Shown: positions 22,247 through 32,809 of the stretch, one piece after another | Layout of the letters: every line of letters begins with the position of its first letter | How positions within the stretch are numbered: the first letter of the stretch is position 1 | NCBI GenBank assembly: GCA_035771175.1 | Contig: CM069589.1 | Span: 29,964,201-30,028,200 of the forward strand | Origin: Paratinospora sagittata | Lineage: Eukaryota > Streptophyta > Magnoliopsida > Ranunculales > Menispermaceae | DNA length: 64,000 bases | Direction of reading: 5' to 3' | Made by a program: the position numbers and the translations under genes | Notes under the pieces: model-generated | What the model saw: the letters and a program-made list of their open reading frames with translations, nothing else | Databases searched by the model: none | Told to the model about the DNA's origin: nothing

Positions 22247-23319
22247 ATTGTGAAATGCACTTTAAAATCTTTTGACTTGATCACACACCAAATCTGAAAT
22301 CTTTGAGAATGAGAGAATAGCTTTGAAAAGATTGAGGCTCATTTTCTCATTTTGAAAAACTCTTTCAAAATTGGAAAAACCCTAGAAGTCTAGAGAATGT
22401 GTTTGATACTTTGTGTGTGCTCTCTCTTTTCTTGTAAAATAGCTACAGTAGATGTATAAATAGATGAACAATAGTTACTAGCCGTTACACTCAAAAATAT
22501 GACCGTTGGAGTGTTCAGAGATTAAAAAATATGACAGTTGGAATTCTACAGACCGCAAGGAGCGCGCTTCTCTTGGGAAGGAGCGCGCTTCTCTGATAAA
22601 CAGAAACCCATAAAAATGCAGGGAGGGCGCTAATACTACATTAGTGTCCAGATGTTTCTGCCTGCATGCAAGGAGCGCGCTTTTCCTAAGTATGAGTGAG
22701 CTTCTTTGTGCAAAATAGAGAGGCCATTTCCTCAGACTATTAAGGAGTTCGCTCCAAGGCTAAGGAGTGTGCTTCTCAAGCTTGGTTTTTTTTTTCAAAA
22801 TTCACTTAGTTTAAAGATGTTTCTTTGAAAAATCATTGCACAAACTAATTTAAAACAAATCAAACACTTTGAGCATCAAAACAAAGACTTGGAAACATTT
22901 GAAATCATTTTCCAATAATCAAAACATGATTGAAAACATTTAGATCATTTTCAAAATAGATTAAACATCATGATCATTTGAAATATGATGTTTTTGCAAA
23001 AGACTTATGCATGTATGATTTTGAAAGGATTGAGCAATAAGGAAAAAAAAAGTACATCCTAATTCTAGACTTACATCTCTTTCTTAATCTCAATTCTACT
23101 CTTCTTGAAGTCTTCAGACTTCTTGGAAGAGTTTTTGAACTTGACTTGAGCTTTGAGTCCACATTAATTCTTCTTCTTGTAATTGAGCTTGTAATCTTTC
23201 TTCACTTTACTTAAGGTGCTAAAATATACTCAGTTCAAACATTAGCACCAAATGGTATATTGTTTGTTAGCATCAAAACACTTAGGAGAGTGCTAAGTGA
23301 GAAACCACTTAGGCCGACA
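22247..23319 (-). repeat. L: 5' part of a related long Copia LTR, minus strand
   Basis: On the minus strand it starts TGTCGGCCTAAGTGG, clearly related to the C+ start TGTTAACTTAAATGG, and keeps the same order of phrases (TTTTGATG...CAAACA, GTGCTAA, CATACATGCATA). It has its own GC-rich hairpin array (22555-22765). It abuts Helitron coding sequence at 23320, where GTATG would be the target site. It lacks the conserved LTR tail, so it is truncated at 22247 by C-. Confidence 0.6.
22555..22765. repeat. GC-rich AGCGCGCT hairpin/palindrome array in L
   Basis: Repeats of GGAGCGCGCTTCTC, containing the 8-base palindrome AGCGCGCT, occur at about 22558, 22580 and 22674, with degenerate forms to 22765. 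The same motif is repeated in K at 32810-33050. Confidence 0.65.
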
Positions 23320-24125
23320 GTATGTGTCCATTTGTTATAGAATTACAAGTACACTTACCTAACCACCAACAAGTTGTATATAACACAAATGAAAACTTAG
23401 TTGACATTTTAGGTAATGACAAGGCAAACAAAACAATGTTGACTGAATTCTTTAGAAAAAATGTCAATGATAACTTAGCACTACAATATCTTTATAGTGA
23501 ATTCCTAGAGAAATATTGGTGGGATTATAATCGAAAAGAATGGGTTGCTCGAAAAAATAATCATAGAGTAATTGTAAGAATGTATACGGTCTCTCCGATG
23601 GAAGGTGATCATTATTATTTGAGATTACTACTATATCTTGTTAGAGGACCAACATCTTTTGAAGAATTACTCACTATTAATGGAATTCAACATCATACAT
23701 TTAGAGAATGTGCAGAACATAGAGGACTCCTAGAAAATAATGATAGTAATAAGTTATGTCTTATAGAAGCTGCCAATACACATACACTCGTAGCTTTACG
23801 AAGATTATTTGTTACAATTTGAATACATTGTGACCCTATTAGAGTCCGTGAATTATGGGATGAGTTCTTTCCTTATATGATTGAAGATTACCAACATTCA
23901 AATAGTTGCCCTACTAATTTAAATACATCATTTTATATAGATTTATGCCTTAGCGAAATTAATAATATTTTACTTCAATATAATAAGAGTGTAAATGATT
24001 ATGATATCCCACGTATTAGTACGAATTTCAATCAGTGGTATACCTAATATTATATTAGAAGAACAATCAATTAACCATCTATGGAGGATCTAGAGTCTAT
24101 CAATAAGTTAAACTTTGAACAAAAA
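23320..24125 (+). pseudogene. Helitron helicase, N-terminal part (interrupted by Copia E)
   Basis: Open from 23320 to 23822, it matches the conserved middle of plant Helitron Rep/helicase proteins: VHLPNHQQVVY, NKTMLTEFFRKN, VRMYTVSPMEGDHYYLRLLL, VRGPTSFEELLTING, HRGLLENN and ALRRLFVTI. A TGA then interrupts, but the same frame continues (ELWDEFFPYMIEDY) until KLNFEQK, just before the helicase Walker A region, where E is inserted. The Rep (rolling-circle) half is missing upstream, replaced by LTR L. The full protein would nick, unwind and copy the transposon. Confidence 0.85.
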
Positions 24126-24272
24126 TGTTACTATATATGTGTAGTTACTATATATGTGTACTTACCATGTATAGATTAGGTTTACCTTACATAGCCTCGG
24201 GCTTCATGTATATATACCCATGTGTATACTCATTGAGATAAAAAAAAGAAAGAAATACAAGTTTCTCTCACA
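24126..24272 (+). repeat. E 5' LTR
   Basis: Begins TGTTACTATATATGTGTAG and ends GTTTCTCTCACA. It carries a local duplication of TTACTATATATGTGTA not present in the 3' LTR, explaining most of its greater length (147 versus 138). Confidence 0.88.
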
Positions 24273-24284
24273 TGGTATCAGAGC
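24273..24284 (+). other. E primer binding site, initiator Met tRNA
   Basis: TGGTATCAGAGC directly abuts the 5' LTR; it is the perfect Copia-type site. Confidence 0.92.
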
Positions 24285-24964
24285 GGTTTTAGGGTTCTAT
24301 AAGCATTTTTCTCCGTCACCGTTTTTCAATTTAGGCGTGTTTTGATTAAAGTTTCATCAATCTAGCACTATTGTTCGTTATTTCCATCATTGACATTTCG
24401 ACATTTCTCCAACAGCCTTTCGCAACTTTTACCGACTGCTGCTCTGTCATTTTATGCTCCAGTGCCACCTGTGACTGTTGCCATCTCCGACAGTCCGAAG
24501 CTCAACGTCGTCTATCTTTGCGATTTCGTTTTGCATACCTTGCTGTCTGTCTTTGCAACAGTCTGCAACTGAACTTCTGGCGACTTCGTTGCCGCCTGTG
24601 ACAACTTCGTTTCGTCTCTAACAATCCCTCAACCCTAAACAACTTCTTCATTTAGTTTCCATTGGGTTCAAGAGCATCAAAAGGCATTAATAATGGACGT
24701 TTTGATTTGACAGAAGGGTTGCAGCTTTTGCAAAAGAAAAAGAAATGGGTGAGTCAACATTTAGAGCGATGACTCACTTTATTATCAATTAATAGGGCAT
24801 TTGGCTTTTCTTTTAGGTTGGTAAGATTTTTTTTTTTTTTACATATCACTTCATTATAAAGTGATAAGCCTTGGTTTTAGTTGGTACGCTTGTATTAATA
24901 ATTTTGGGTTGGTTAGTTATTACATTTCTATTAGTTATTTATTTCTCTTTGGAGATTGTTTTGG
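24285..24964 (+). other. E leader
   Basis: This 680-base stretch between primer site and gag has no recognised motif. Open frames here (around 24371-24601) are Cys/Leu/Phe-rich and not conserved. Confidence 0.5.
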
Positions 24965-26130
24965 ATGGCTTCGCCTAATGATGTTACTTGTCCTATCGAG
25001 ATTATCTTGGATGGAACAAATTATACTATTTGGGCCCAGCAGATGTGTGTGTTTCTCACTGGCCGCAGGATGTGGCGTTATGTCATGGGGGATAAGAAAG
25101 ACCCAACGAAGCTTGGCACTGAGTCAGTTGCTGACTTTGAGGGGAGGCATGAAGTCTGGTCTGGCACCCATTATAAGATTGTGTCTTGGTTTATTAATAC
25201 CTCTGCACCATTTATCCTGATACTTTTGCCCAAATTTCGGAATGCCCAACTTGCATGGGAAGTTTTGGCCAATCAATAAAATTGTTCAAGTGATTTGGCT
25301 TTTCAGTAAGTGATTTGGAGTCTCGACTTCAGCAGTTACGTCAAGCCCCTGGCCAATCCATTCTGGATTTTCATTCACAGCTTAGTAGGCTTTGGGATCA
25401 GCTTTCTCAGGCTGATCCGGACATTTCTCATGATGCTTCGGCTACAGCCTTTCAGTCACAGCTAGATCGTCGTCGGTTTATTGAGCTTATGATGGGCCTT
25501 CGTGATGACTGTGAATATACTCGTGCTTCCTTGCTTCACCATACTCCGCTTTCGACACTTGAGAGTGTTCTCACTGAGCTTATTTCTGAGGAGACGCGTC
25601 AAGCTACTAGACGTGATATGTCTACTGATAGCTCACTATCGACTTCTCAAATTGTGGTTGTTGCTGCCTCCCCGAAGGCAGTTATGGGAGGTAAGCCCAA
25701 GTTTACTGGGCAGTGTTTTAAGTGTAGTTATTTTGGGCATCTTGGTTCAGAATGTAGGAGGAAGACTAGTGATGAGAGATCAGCCACCCAAGCAAATAAT
25801 GGTAATAATCGTAGGATAGTTGTAGCTTTTGTTGATCCATCTACATCTAGTTTATCTGAGGCACTTGAGGTATTCATTAACCAAGTTACATCTCGCACAC
25901 CCACCGCTATTTCTGTCACATCAAGTAAATCCCCCCCTTTAGTTTCATTAGCTACCCACACTCCACATATTCCTGCTATTTATACTGCTAATGGTTCTAG
26001 TATGTCTGTTAGTCATGTTGGCACTGTATCTACCCACAACCTTTCCTTTCTTGAAACACTTGTCGTACCCAAGTTGTCTCTTAACCTTTTTTCGGTTGGT
26101 CAGCTTGTTGAACATGGATGTGATGTGTAG
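24965..26130 (+). pseudogene. E gag with zinc knuckle and protease remnant
   Basis: The ATG opens MASPNDVTCPIEIILDGTNY, with the LDGTNYTIWAQQM signature of Copia Gag. A TAA near 25277 and a frameshift split it. The rest (25280-26130) contains a capsid segment (LRQAPGQSILDFHSQLSRLW), a CCHC zinc knuckle CFKCSYFGHLGSEC (about 25714-25755), and a protease-region segment ending LSLNLFSVGQLVEHG. The protease active-site Asp motif is not seen and appears lost. It stops at 26128. Confidence 0.88.
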
Positions 26131-26370
26131 GATCAAAAGACGGGACAACTAGTTGGGACCGGGTGTAAAGTGTGTCGTCTATTCAATTTTACTTCTCTTC
26201 ATATACCCAGTTCCAGTTTTTTCTTGTTGCATCTGTTTCCACTTCCAGTCTATGGAATTCCTGCTTAGGTCATGCCTCTTTGTCTCGTGTTCAGTCTTTT
26301 GCGTCTAGTGGTTGTTTGGTCAAAGTTAGTTTTTGGCCCTTTGATTGCATTTCTTGTCAGTTGAGTAAAC
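26131..26370 (+). pseudogene. E GAG-pre-integrase remnant
   Basis: In mixed frames: LVGTGCKV, then SLWNSCLGHASLSRVQSF, the Copia H/N-x-LGHAS segment of the pre-integrase zinc domain, with FDCISCQLSKQS containing its paired cysteines. The first zinc-binding His is Asn here (WNSCLGHAS). The integrase core that should follow is missing. Confidence 0.78.
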
Positions 26371-26999
26371 AGAGTGTCAATGATTTATTCATCGTTTATT
26401 TATATTTCTCCATGCTTAATGCTTTTGATTTCTTGGCCACGGATCAAATGATCATAGATTTGGGTGGCGGCACTCGATAGAGGGTTCTCTAAGTTAGAAC
26501 GTGAGAAATATGACATGAGATGGTCGTAGTATCGATAGGTATGCGATGCCTCATGAAGTTGTAGGAAAATCATAGAGCGTAATGCATTGCTATTATATGG
26601 TTTTTATCGATTGATCGAAATTATATTTTGGTAATAGATTCTAATGGGGCACTCGACAGAGGGTGTTAGAAACTATAGAATTTTGACTTATAAATATGAA
26701 TAATGATTTGATAATAACCATGATTAATATTGCATAATTGATAATTAGGTGAAATTTAATCTCTAGATGTTTTTTAATATTCAATTTTCTCCAAGAAATT
26801 CTTATACTTGGTATTTTATTCATTGCTTTAGTTTAAATATTAGTTTAGTTTGTTGATCATTAAAATTTGGTTTTCTAGATAAAATTAGGGCTAGGAACGA
26901 TATAATTAGTGTAGTAACACTATCCCTGAGGACGATACCCGATTCTCATCGATTTATATTATAACTTGGCAATCGTACACTTGCGATTTGCACACATCA
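26371..26999 (+). repeat. F: 3' half of an Athila-type LTR inside E
   Basis: It is similar to the distal half of the A-family LTRs (phrases CTTGGCCAC, GGTGGCGGCACTCGA, TGTAGGAAAATCA, CCCTGAGGACGATACC and ATTATAACTTGGCAATCG). It ends CACACATCA, directly followed by reverse transcriptase codons (EPLADATLYKQL). The 5' half is missing, along with E integrase and N-terminal reverse transcriptase. One deletion spanning the left F boundary explains both losses. The left junction is accurate only to about 15 bases. Confidence 0.75.
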
Positions 27000-27068
27000 G
27001 CGAACCTTTGGCGGATGCGACGTTATACAAGCAATTGGTTGGTAGTCTCATTTATCTTACCCTGACTC
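27000..27068 (+). pseudogene. E reverse transcriptase fragment before B2
   Basis: Encodes EPLADATLYKQLVGSLIYLT, the Copia reverse transcriptase C-terminal segment. It continues after B2 at 28508/28513 with RPDLSNAVILVSQFMHSP. Confidence 0.88.
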
Positions 27069-28507
27069 TGTCACACCCCGCCCGGACGGGCCTAAACCGG
27101 CGGTACACTCGCGGACGGGGCGCGCATTTGGAATTATCACAATGGTCATATCAGAGTATCCAGCAGAAAGACAATTCAATACAAGTCTGATTTCATTTAA
27201 TTCAGAATTCATTTGTACATGACATAGTCAAGGGAACATACTCCCCAAAATTCCCAATGAATAATACAAAGGGTACAAAATGTGGGCCCCATAAACCTGC
27301 ACCCAGTCCACCCTAATTTCCTGTGAAAATTTGGATAACAAAGGAATGAGCTTAACGCGCTCAGTGGATAAAATAATTCGTAAATATAACAATTAATAAA
27401 GCAAACTTCATAATTAAATATCTTAAATACACATCAAAGTATCATAATCAATCAATATGTATGTATGCATGACACCGTCTCGTAATGGTTTGATGAACGT
27501 ACATCGCCTGAGTTCATGTACAGATGTCCTTCCCCAGGCATAGTCAGGTTCTCATTGTACGTCCCTCCTCAGGAACGATGCTCTGGATTCACGTACAGAT
27601 GTCCCTCCCAGGCGTAGCCGGGTTGTCATTGTACGTCCCTCTCCAGAGAAATATATTGAATAGCGAGCAATGCTCCTAACTATTCTATGAATCATAAACC
27701 ACATACGTCCCTAGGTGGTGATATGTATGATGCCAATGCATGAACTGGTCTAGTCTACTGGTCTGATCTTTTCTTGACATTTAGACTGACTTTGGCAACG
27801 TCTGGTGATCCTTATCAGGGTTGGTATCACAACGTGCAAGGTTAGGACATTCAGTATTACTTGTATAAGCTGATAGCTTTCAATAAGACCAACTAGATCA
27901 GTCCCCAGTTGAGAGGTGAGACACAAGGTCTGCTTAAATACCAATCGCCTAAAGCAGCCCGCTGCCTCTAGTTCGCTATTTAAAGTTACTGAGGATAAGA
28001 CCGAGTCTAGTTGAGCTAGATTGACCACTGATCCGACATTACAACAGTATAATACATGAACTCCAAATATACAGGCATAAGTGTGATAATATAAACATTA
28101 TATGATATAATGCAGTGTAAATGAGCAGTAGACATAATAATAAATGAATGTAAACTTTAATAAAATTTATGAGACACGCAAACCTATGTTTCGTTCCCCA
28201 CCTTCAGATAAGAACTTCTTCTTTCAGATCTGGCGCTTTCCTCCGGACAGAACTTCATCGTATCGCACCGAGAGTCTTGAACAGAGAGTCTCAAACAGAC
28301 AAGAACTCAGAATGAGTGAAAAGAGGAGGAAAAATCACAAGAAAAGGTGATTTGGTGTGAGGAAATGAGGAGGGGAAGAGCTCCTTATACAGGAGATTTG
28401 GCGCCTGAACGTCCGGGTCGTCTGCCCGGACGTGCAGGCATGTGCCCGGACATCCGGGCAGCTGCCCGAACATTACATTTTTTTTTTGTGAAATACAGGG
28501 TATTACA
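27069..28507 (-). repeat. B2: solo chromovirus LTR, minus strand
   Basis: Plus-strand ends are TGTCACACCCCGCCCGG and GGTATTACA, the reverse complement of the B-family termini. Perfect target duplication GACTC lies at 27064-27068 and 28508-28512. It interrupts the E reverse transcriptase between the SLIYLT and RPDLSNA segments. No internal sequence remains. The GGGACGTACAATG duplication and the TTTAAATACC... promoter-proximal region are recognisable. Confidence 0.95.
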
Positions 28508-28512
28508 GACTC

Positions 28513-29138
28513 GGCCTGACCTTTCTAATGCAGTCATACTAGTGAGTCAGTTCATGCATTCTCCTCGTTCGTCTCACTATGCAGCTATCTTGCATATACT
28601 TCGGTATATTAAGGGCACTTTGTTTCATGGCCTTCATTTCTCGGCTCATTCCTCTTTGGAGCTTCTGGCTTTCTCATATGCAGATTGGGCTGGTGACCCT
28701 ACTAATCGTCGTTCCATCACAGGTTATTGTTTCTTACTTTGTTCTTCCCTGATCTCTTGGAAGAGTAAGAAACAAACAGTTGTATTTAGATCTAGTACAG
28801 AGGCTGAGTATCGCACAATGGCAGATGCGACGTCTGAACTTCTGTGGATCCGTTGGTTGCTTCAGGACATGGGGATTTCTCTTTCCAGGAGTTTCACTCT
28901 TTATTGTGATAATATGAGTGCTATGCAAATTGCCCATAATGATCTTTTCCATGAACGAACAAAGCACATTAAGATTGATTGCCACTTTATTCATCAACAC
29001 ATTAAGCAGGATACTCTTTGCGTGGTTCACATGGCCTCCGTGGATCAACTTGTAGACATTTTCACAAAGGCACATCCCCTTGGACGTCATCGTGATTTGA
29101 TTGACGACCTCAAGATGGCTTCTTCTTTACCACCTTGA
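28513..29138 (+). pseudogene. E reverse transcriptase C-terminus and RNase H
   Basis: This long open stretch holds HYAAILHILRYIKGTLFHGL, then the RNase H domain YADWAGDPTNRRSITGYCF, SWKSKKQTVVFRSSTEAEYR (with its catalytic Glu), LYCDNMSAMQIAHN and HERTKHIKIDCHFI, and the pol end VDQLVDIFTKAHPL. It ends at TGA 29136-29138, followed by the polypurine tract. RNase H would degrade the RNA strand during cDNA synthesis. This is the best-preserved domain of E, but without integrase it is inactive. Confidence 0.92.
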
Positions 29139-29151
29139 GTTTGAGGGAGGA
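29139..29151 (+). other. E polypurine tract
   Basis: TTTGAGGGAGGA immediately precedes the 3' LTR; it is typical of Copia elements. Confidence 0.82.
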
Positions 29152-29289
29152 TGTTAGTTACTATATATGTGTACTTACCATGTATAAATTAGGTTTACCT
29201 TACATAGCCTAAGGCTTCATGTATATATACCCATGTGTATACTCATTGAGATAAAAAAAAAGAAGAAAGGAATACAAGTTTCTCTCACA
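29152..29289 (+). repeat. E 3' LTR
   Basis: It begins TGTTAGTTACTATATATG and ends AAGTTTCTCTCACA, matching the 5' LTR apart from the local duplication and a few substitutions. Confidence 0.92.
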
Positions 29290-30077
29290 AAAAAAATGGA
29301 TTTGACCAAATTATAACATGTGTTCTGCATAATCTCCCATTTATTTTCTTTATTGACGATTCTGGTGGTACGAGAAAAACATTTTTATATCTACCTCTTT
29401 TGGCTTATTTAGATGATGTTATTCAATTACCTAACGAAATGATAATCCCATGGTATAATCCAAATTCAATTTTTGATCTAATACATTCAATATTCCCTTC
29501 ATTTACAAGTAGTACATATCATAAAAATGATTTAATGAGTAGAGCAATATTAACTCCAAAAAATGATATAGTGGATGATATCGATAACAAAGTTATTAAT
29601 ATATTTTCAGGTGAGGAGATAGTATATTACTCATTTGATAGTGTACAAGATGATGTTTTACATTTGTATCAGCAAGAGTTCTTAAATTTTATTTCTCCTA
29701 GTGGTTTACCTCCACATAGATTAACACTTAAACTAGGTGTCCCAATTATTCTTCTAAGAAATCTTGATCCAAAGATTGGACTTTGTAATGGTGCAAGGTT
29801 AATATGTAGAGTTTTCCATAGAAATGTTATTGATGCAAAAATTGCAATAAGACAACATCAAGGAACAAGAGTATTTATTCCTAGAATACCACTTAAACCT
29901 TCTGATAATGTTAATATGTCATTCACCTTGATTTGGAAATAATTTCCAATAAAATTAGTTTTTACATTAACAATTAACAAATCACAAGGCCAAATAATAC
30001 CTCATGTTGCAATTTATCTTTCAGAATATGTTTTTAGTCATGGACAACTTTACGTAGCTTTATATCGAGAGGAGTAA
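29290..30077 (+). pseudogene. Helitron helicase, C-terminal part (PIF1-like)
   Basis: Resumes after E with a decayed Walker A region (FFIDDSGGTRKTFLY; the P-loop Gly-Lys-Thr is Arg-Lys-Thr here), then the C-terminal PIF1-like blocks: NIFSGEEIVYYSFDSV, PSGLPPHRLTLKLGVPIILL, NLDPKIGLCNGARLICR and, after a TAA at 29941, [11 protein letters not shown] with a decayed [13 protein letters not shown] and stop. Part of the ATPase domain between the Walker A and SIFPSF segments is missing. Arg in the P-loop and the internal deletion make it non-functional. Confidence 0.85.
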
Positions 30078-31157
30078 CACAGCAAACAACAAAACTTCTA
30101 ATAAAAAACACAACTAATCAATCAAATAATACAACTCAAATTAGGAATGTTGTCTACAAAGACGTTCTCATAACATGTTTTGAAAATATTTCATAAATAC
30201 ATCAAGATTTAGATGTCTCTTTTTCTCGTACCTTAGTTAAACATTCATACTCAATATCCTTTGTTCATTTACATGTTTTGCATTAGAAATTTTTACTAAA
30301 AATGGTATTCTTACGTGTTATACTAAATTAAACATCAACATTTTATTTTTATTCCTCGTTATTTGTTTAATTTTTCAGATTCATATTCATGAATATTTCC
30401 TTTATGAAGTTTTATTCTATGTTAAAATACTAACCTTTTTTTAACTCTTTCAATAAAAGGTAACATACTTTTTACAGCCAGTCTCAAGCCAGAAATAAGG
30501 AGGGAAAAAGGTACAAACAATATTGATAATAATGTTTACCACAACATCATAACTATGCGTCAATATAAGACTGTTGATACGACAAGTGGTGTCCACGTGA
30601 GTTGTCTTTATAAAGCCAAAATCTCTTAATTTATCGTGTGCCACTTTTTCTTAAAATTTCAAAATTATCCACTCTTTCTTATTGTTAAATCAACAAAAAA
30701 AAATAAAAAAATAATATATTAAGGGTATGTTTGTAATAAACCACGAAATAGATTGTGGCACGATTTTTTGTATCTCCGATATCCCAAAAAATACTAAAAC
30801 AAAAACAGTTGCAAAATCTGGCAACCTCCACCATCTTCTTCCTTTCTTCCTTTTTTTTTTACAAAAAAGGAAAATAAAGACTTTAAAAAAAAATCAACTA
30901 CCTCTATTTTTTGCAACTTTTACCGATAAGTGGTTCCATACATGATCAGTAACTTCCAAACCGTTAAAGAACATCGAGATAACCACATCGTCAAGATATA
31001 ACTCCCTCGCCTATCTAATTATTCTCTTTTCTATTTTCTGAAAAAATAAAAGAAAAAAAAAAGTCTTAGGATTTGCTACAGCTTCCTTTCTTAAATTTTC
31101 ATAAAATTGCCCAACCCATGCATCCCCTCTGTCTTTCTTACACCAAAGACAAAGCCT

Positions 31158-31298
31158 TTAATGGCGGTGGACTGAACGACAGATACACAAGGGGCAAGTT
31201 TCACATTCCCTGAGTAGCCCACAAAGACATTGGCGACAAACCAAACGGAGACCTGAGCAGTGGGTAGTGAGCATCATAGGTCTCGCAATGTGCCACAA
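31158..31298 (-). pseudogene. Possible captured exon: C-terminal RING-finger fragment
   Basis: A 46-codon minus-strand stretch, bounded upstream by a TCTAG that could be a splice acceptor, encodes HCSGLRLVCRQC and then CETCPLC before a stop 10 codons later. The spacing resembles the second half of C3HC4 RING domains near the C-terminus of plant E3 ligases. It is the only cysteine-dense, GC-richer block in an AT-rich Helitron tail, which suggests a captured host exon. I cannot name the donor. The match is short and could be chance. Confidence 0.3.
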
Positions 31299-31627
31299 CT
31301 TCTAGACAATAGTATTTCTTCGTACCAATTTTTCTTCATTCAGTCGTATATATAGGTATCTCCAAATCACCATAAAAGCCCATAAGTCTTGCACTCTTAG
31401 TTATATCTCATGGTGAGCTTCTCTAAATATTTGCATTATAAGTAGTATAAATAATTAATTGATTATTGGAAAAAATGTTTACATGCACTTTATTTTTTAT
31501 CTAAGACTATTATATTTGTTTAATTTGTACTTTATTGTTCACGTGCATGTTAATACAATTAAGAATCAAGAATCAAATTATAAAATGAATTAATACACTT
31601 TTTAATTCAAGTGTAATGCAGATAAAT

Positions 31628-32280
31628 AATAAGAATACTTGGGATAGTTAATGATGAAGTTTTTTTTCTTTCATAAATATATACCCTTTAAAAATGTATC
31701 TTATTTGTATTTCTTAAAAATTAATTTTATTTTCAATAAAGGTTAAAAAGGTAATTTTATAATTAACTAATTTTCAGTTTTTTCCTAACCCTACATTTTA
31801 GGCTTTTTAAAAAAAAAAACTAATTTATATTTCTAAGTTCTAAGTTTTACTCCTAGTTGCCCTCATCTATATTTTTAAATAATTTTAGTCATTTTAATCA
31901 TATTAAAAAAACATATATAATTATTTTCTAATAAAAAATATATTTACTATTATAATAAGAATATTTAAGGTAGTTTAACAGTGAAGCTTTTTTTCTTTCA
32001 TAAATACCTTTTAAAAATTTATCTTATTTGTATTTCTTAAAAATTAATTTTATTGTCAATAGGGCTAAAAAAGTAATTTTACAATTAACTAATTTTTAGT
32101 TTTTTCCTACACCTTACATTTTAGGATTTTTTTAAAAAAAATTTTAATTTATACTTTTAAGTTCTAAGTTTTACTCCTAATTGCCTTTATCCATATTTTT
32201 TAATGATTTTAGTCATTTTAATCATATTAAAAAAAACAAATATAATTAATTTCTAATAAAAACTATTTTGTTTCAATTAT
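31628..32280. repeat. Tandem duplication of about 326 bases
   Basis: The block starting AATAAGAATACTTGGG (31628) is followed by a diverged copy starting AATAAGAATATTTAAGG (31954). Both contain TTTTCTTTCATAAATA, CTTATTTGTATTTCTTAAAA, TTCTAAGTTTTACTCCTA and TTTTAGTCATTTTAATCATA in the same order. The duplicates differ by many small changes, so the event is old. Confidence 0.85.
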
Positions 32281-32325
32281 TTTTTAAATAAAAACCATGC
32301 AACGCACGGGCAACACACGTATACG

Positions 32326-32619
32326 AACATTACTTATTTTAAATTTAAAAATACATGTGAAAAAAATGAAGAAAGGATTACCATGAGAAGAGTAAAACAA
32401 AAAAAAAATTATAACTTAAGTAAACTCAATAACTTAATTCCTTCGTTAATAATCCCTCTTACCAACACTAATCCAACATCTTTTTTTTTAAAACCAATCC
32501 AACATCTGAAGAGAGAATAAAAAGAAAAAAATATATGAAGAACATATGGGAGAGACCTTTCTTTTTTTCCATTGTCTCTTCTTCTCATTCATAAAAGTTA
32601 ATCTTGTTTGCTTTGTTGT
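32326..32619. other. Unassigned AT-rich spacer
   Basis: No feature is recognised beyond poly-A and poly-T runs. Confidence 0.3.
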
Positions 32620-32809
32620 TGTAACGGCCCGTACATTGGTCAAACATAAATGTTGACCTATACATATTATATGACATATTTATATGCATATACGTATGCA
32701 TATTGGCCTTAGAATAGTGTAAATACAAGTATGGTAGAGTCCTTGGTACACTAGGATGCTAGTGAGATTATAAAATAACTCATACTTAGTAAAATTTCAA
32801 TTCTGGCTT

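Larger units (their letters stand above)
24126..29289 (+). mobile_element. E: Copia element with short LTRs, carrying nested F and B2
   Basis: Short LTRs (24126-24272 and 29152-29289), an initiator Met primer site, gag, a protease remnant, GAG-pre-integrase, the end of reverse transcriptase and RNase H are in Copia order. Target duplication AAAAA (24121-24125 and 29290-29294) sits in the Helitron helicase frame. A-runs make it less decisive, but the helicase resumes at once after the 3' LTR. Two Gypsy LTRs lie within it, and a deletion removed integrase and the start of reverse transcriptase. Very short LTRs are compatible with the Ale-like lineage, which I cannot confirm. Confidence 0.9.
30078..32325 (+). 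mobile_element. Helitron 3' region to a decayed terminal hairpin
   Basis: AT-rich sequence follows the helicase stop. Near 32297-32312 lies ATGCAACGCACGGGC, a one-mismatch version of the CCGTGC-loop-GCACGG hairpin typical of plant Helitron 3' ends. The CTAG-like terminus expected about 10 bases later is decayed. The region contains a possible RING-exon remnant (31158-31298) and a 326-base tandem duplication (31628-32280). Confidence 0.5.
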
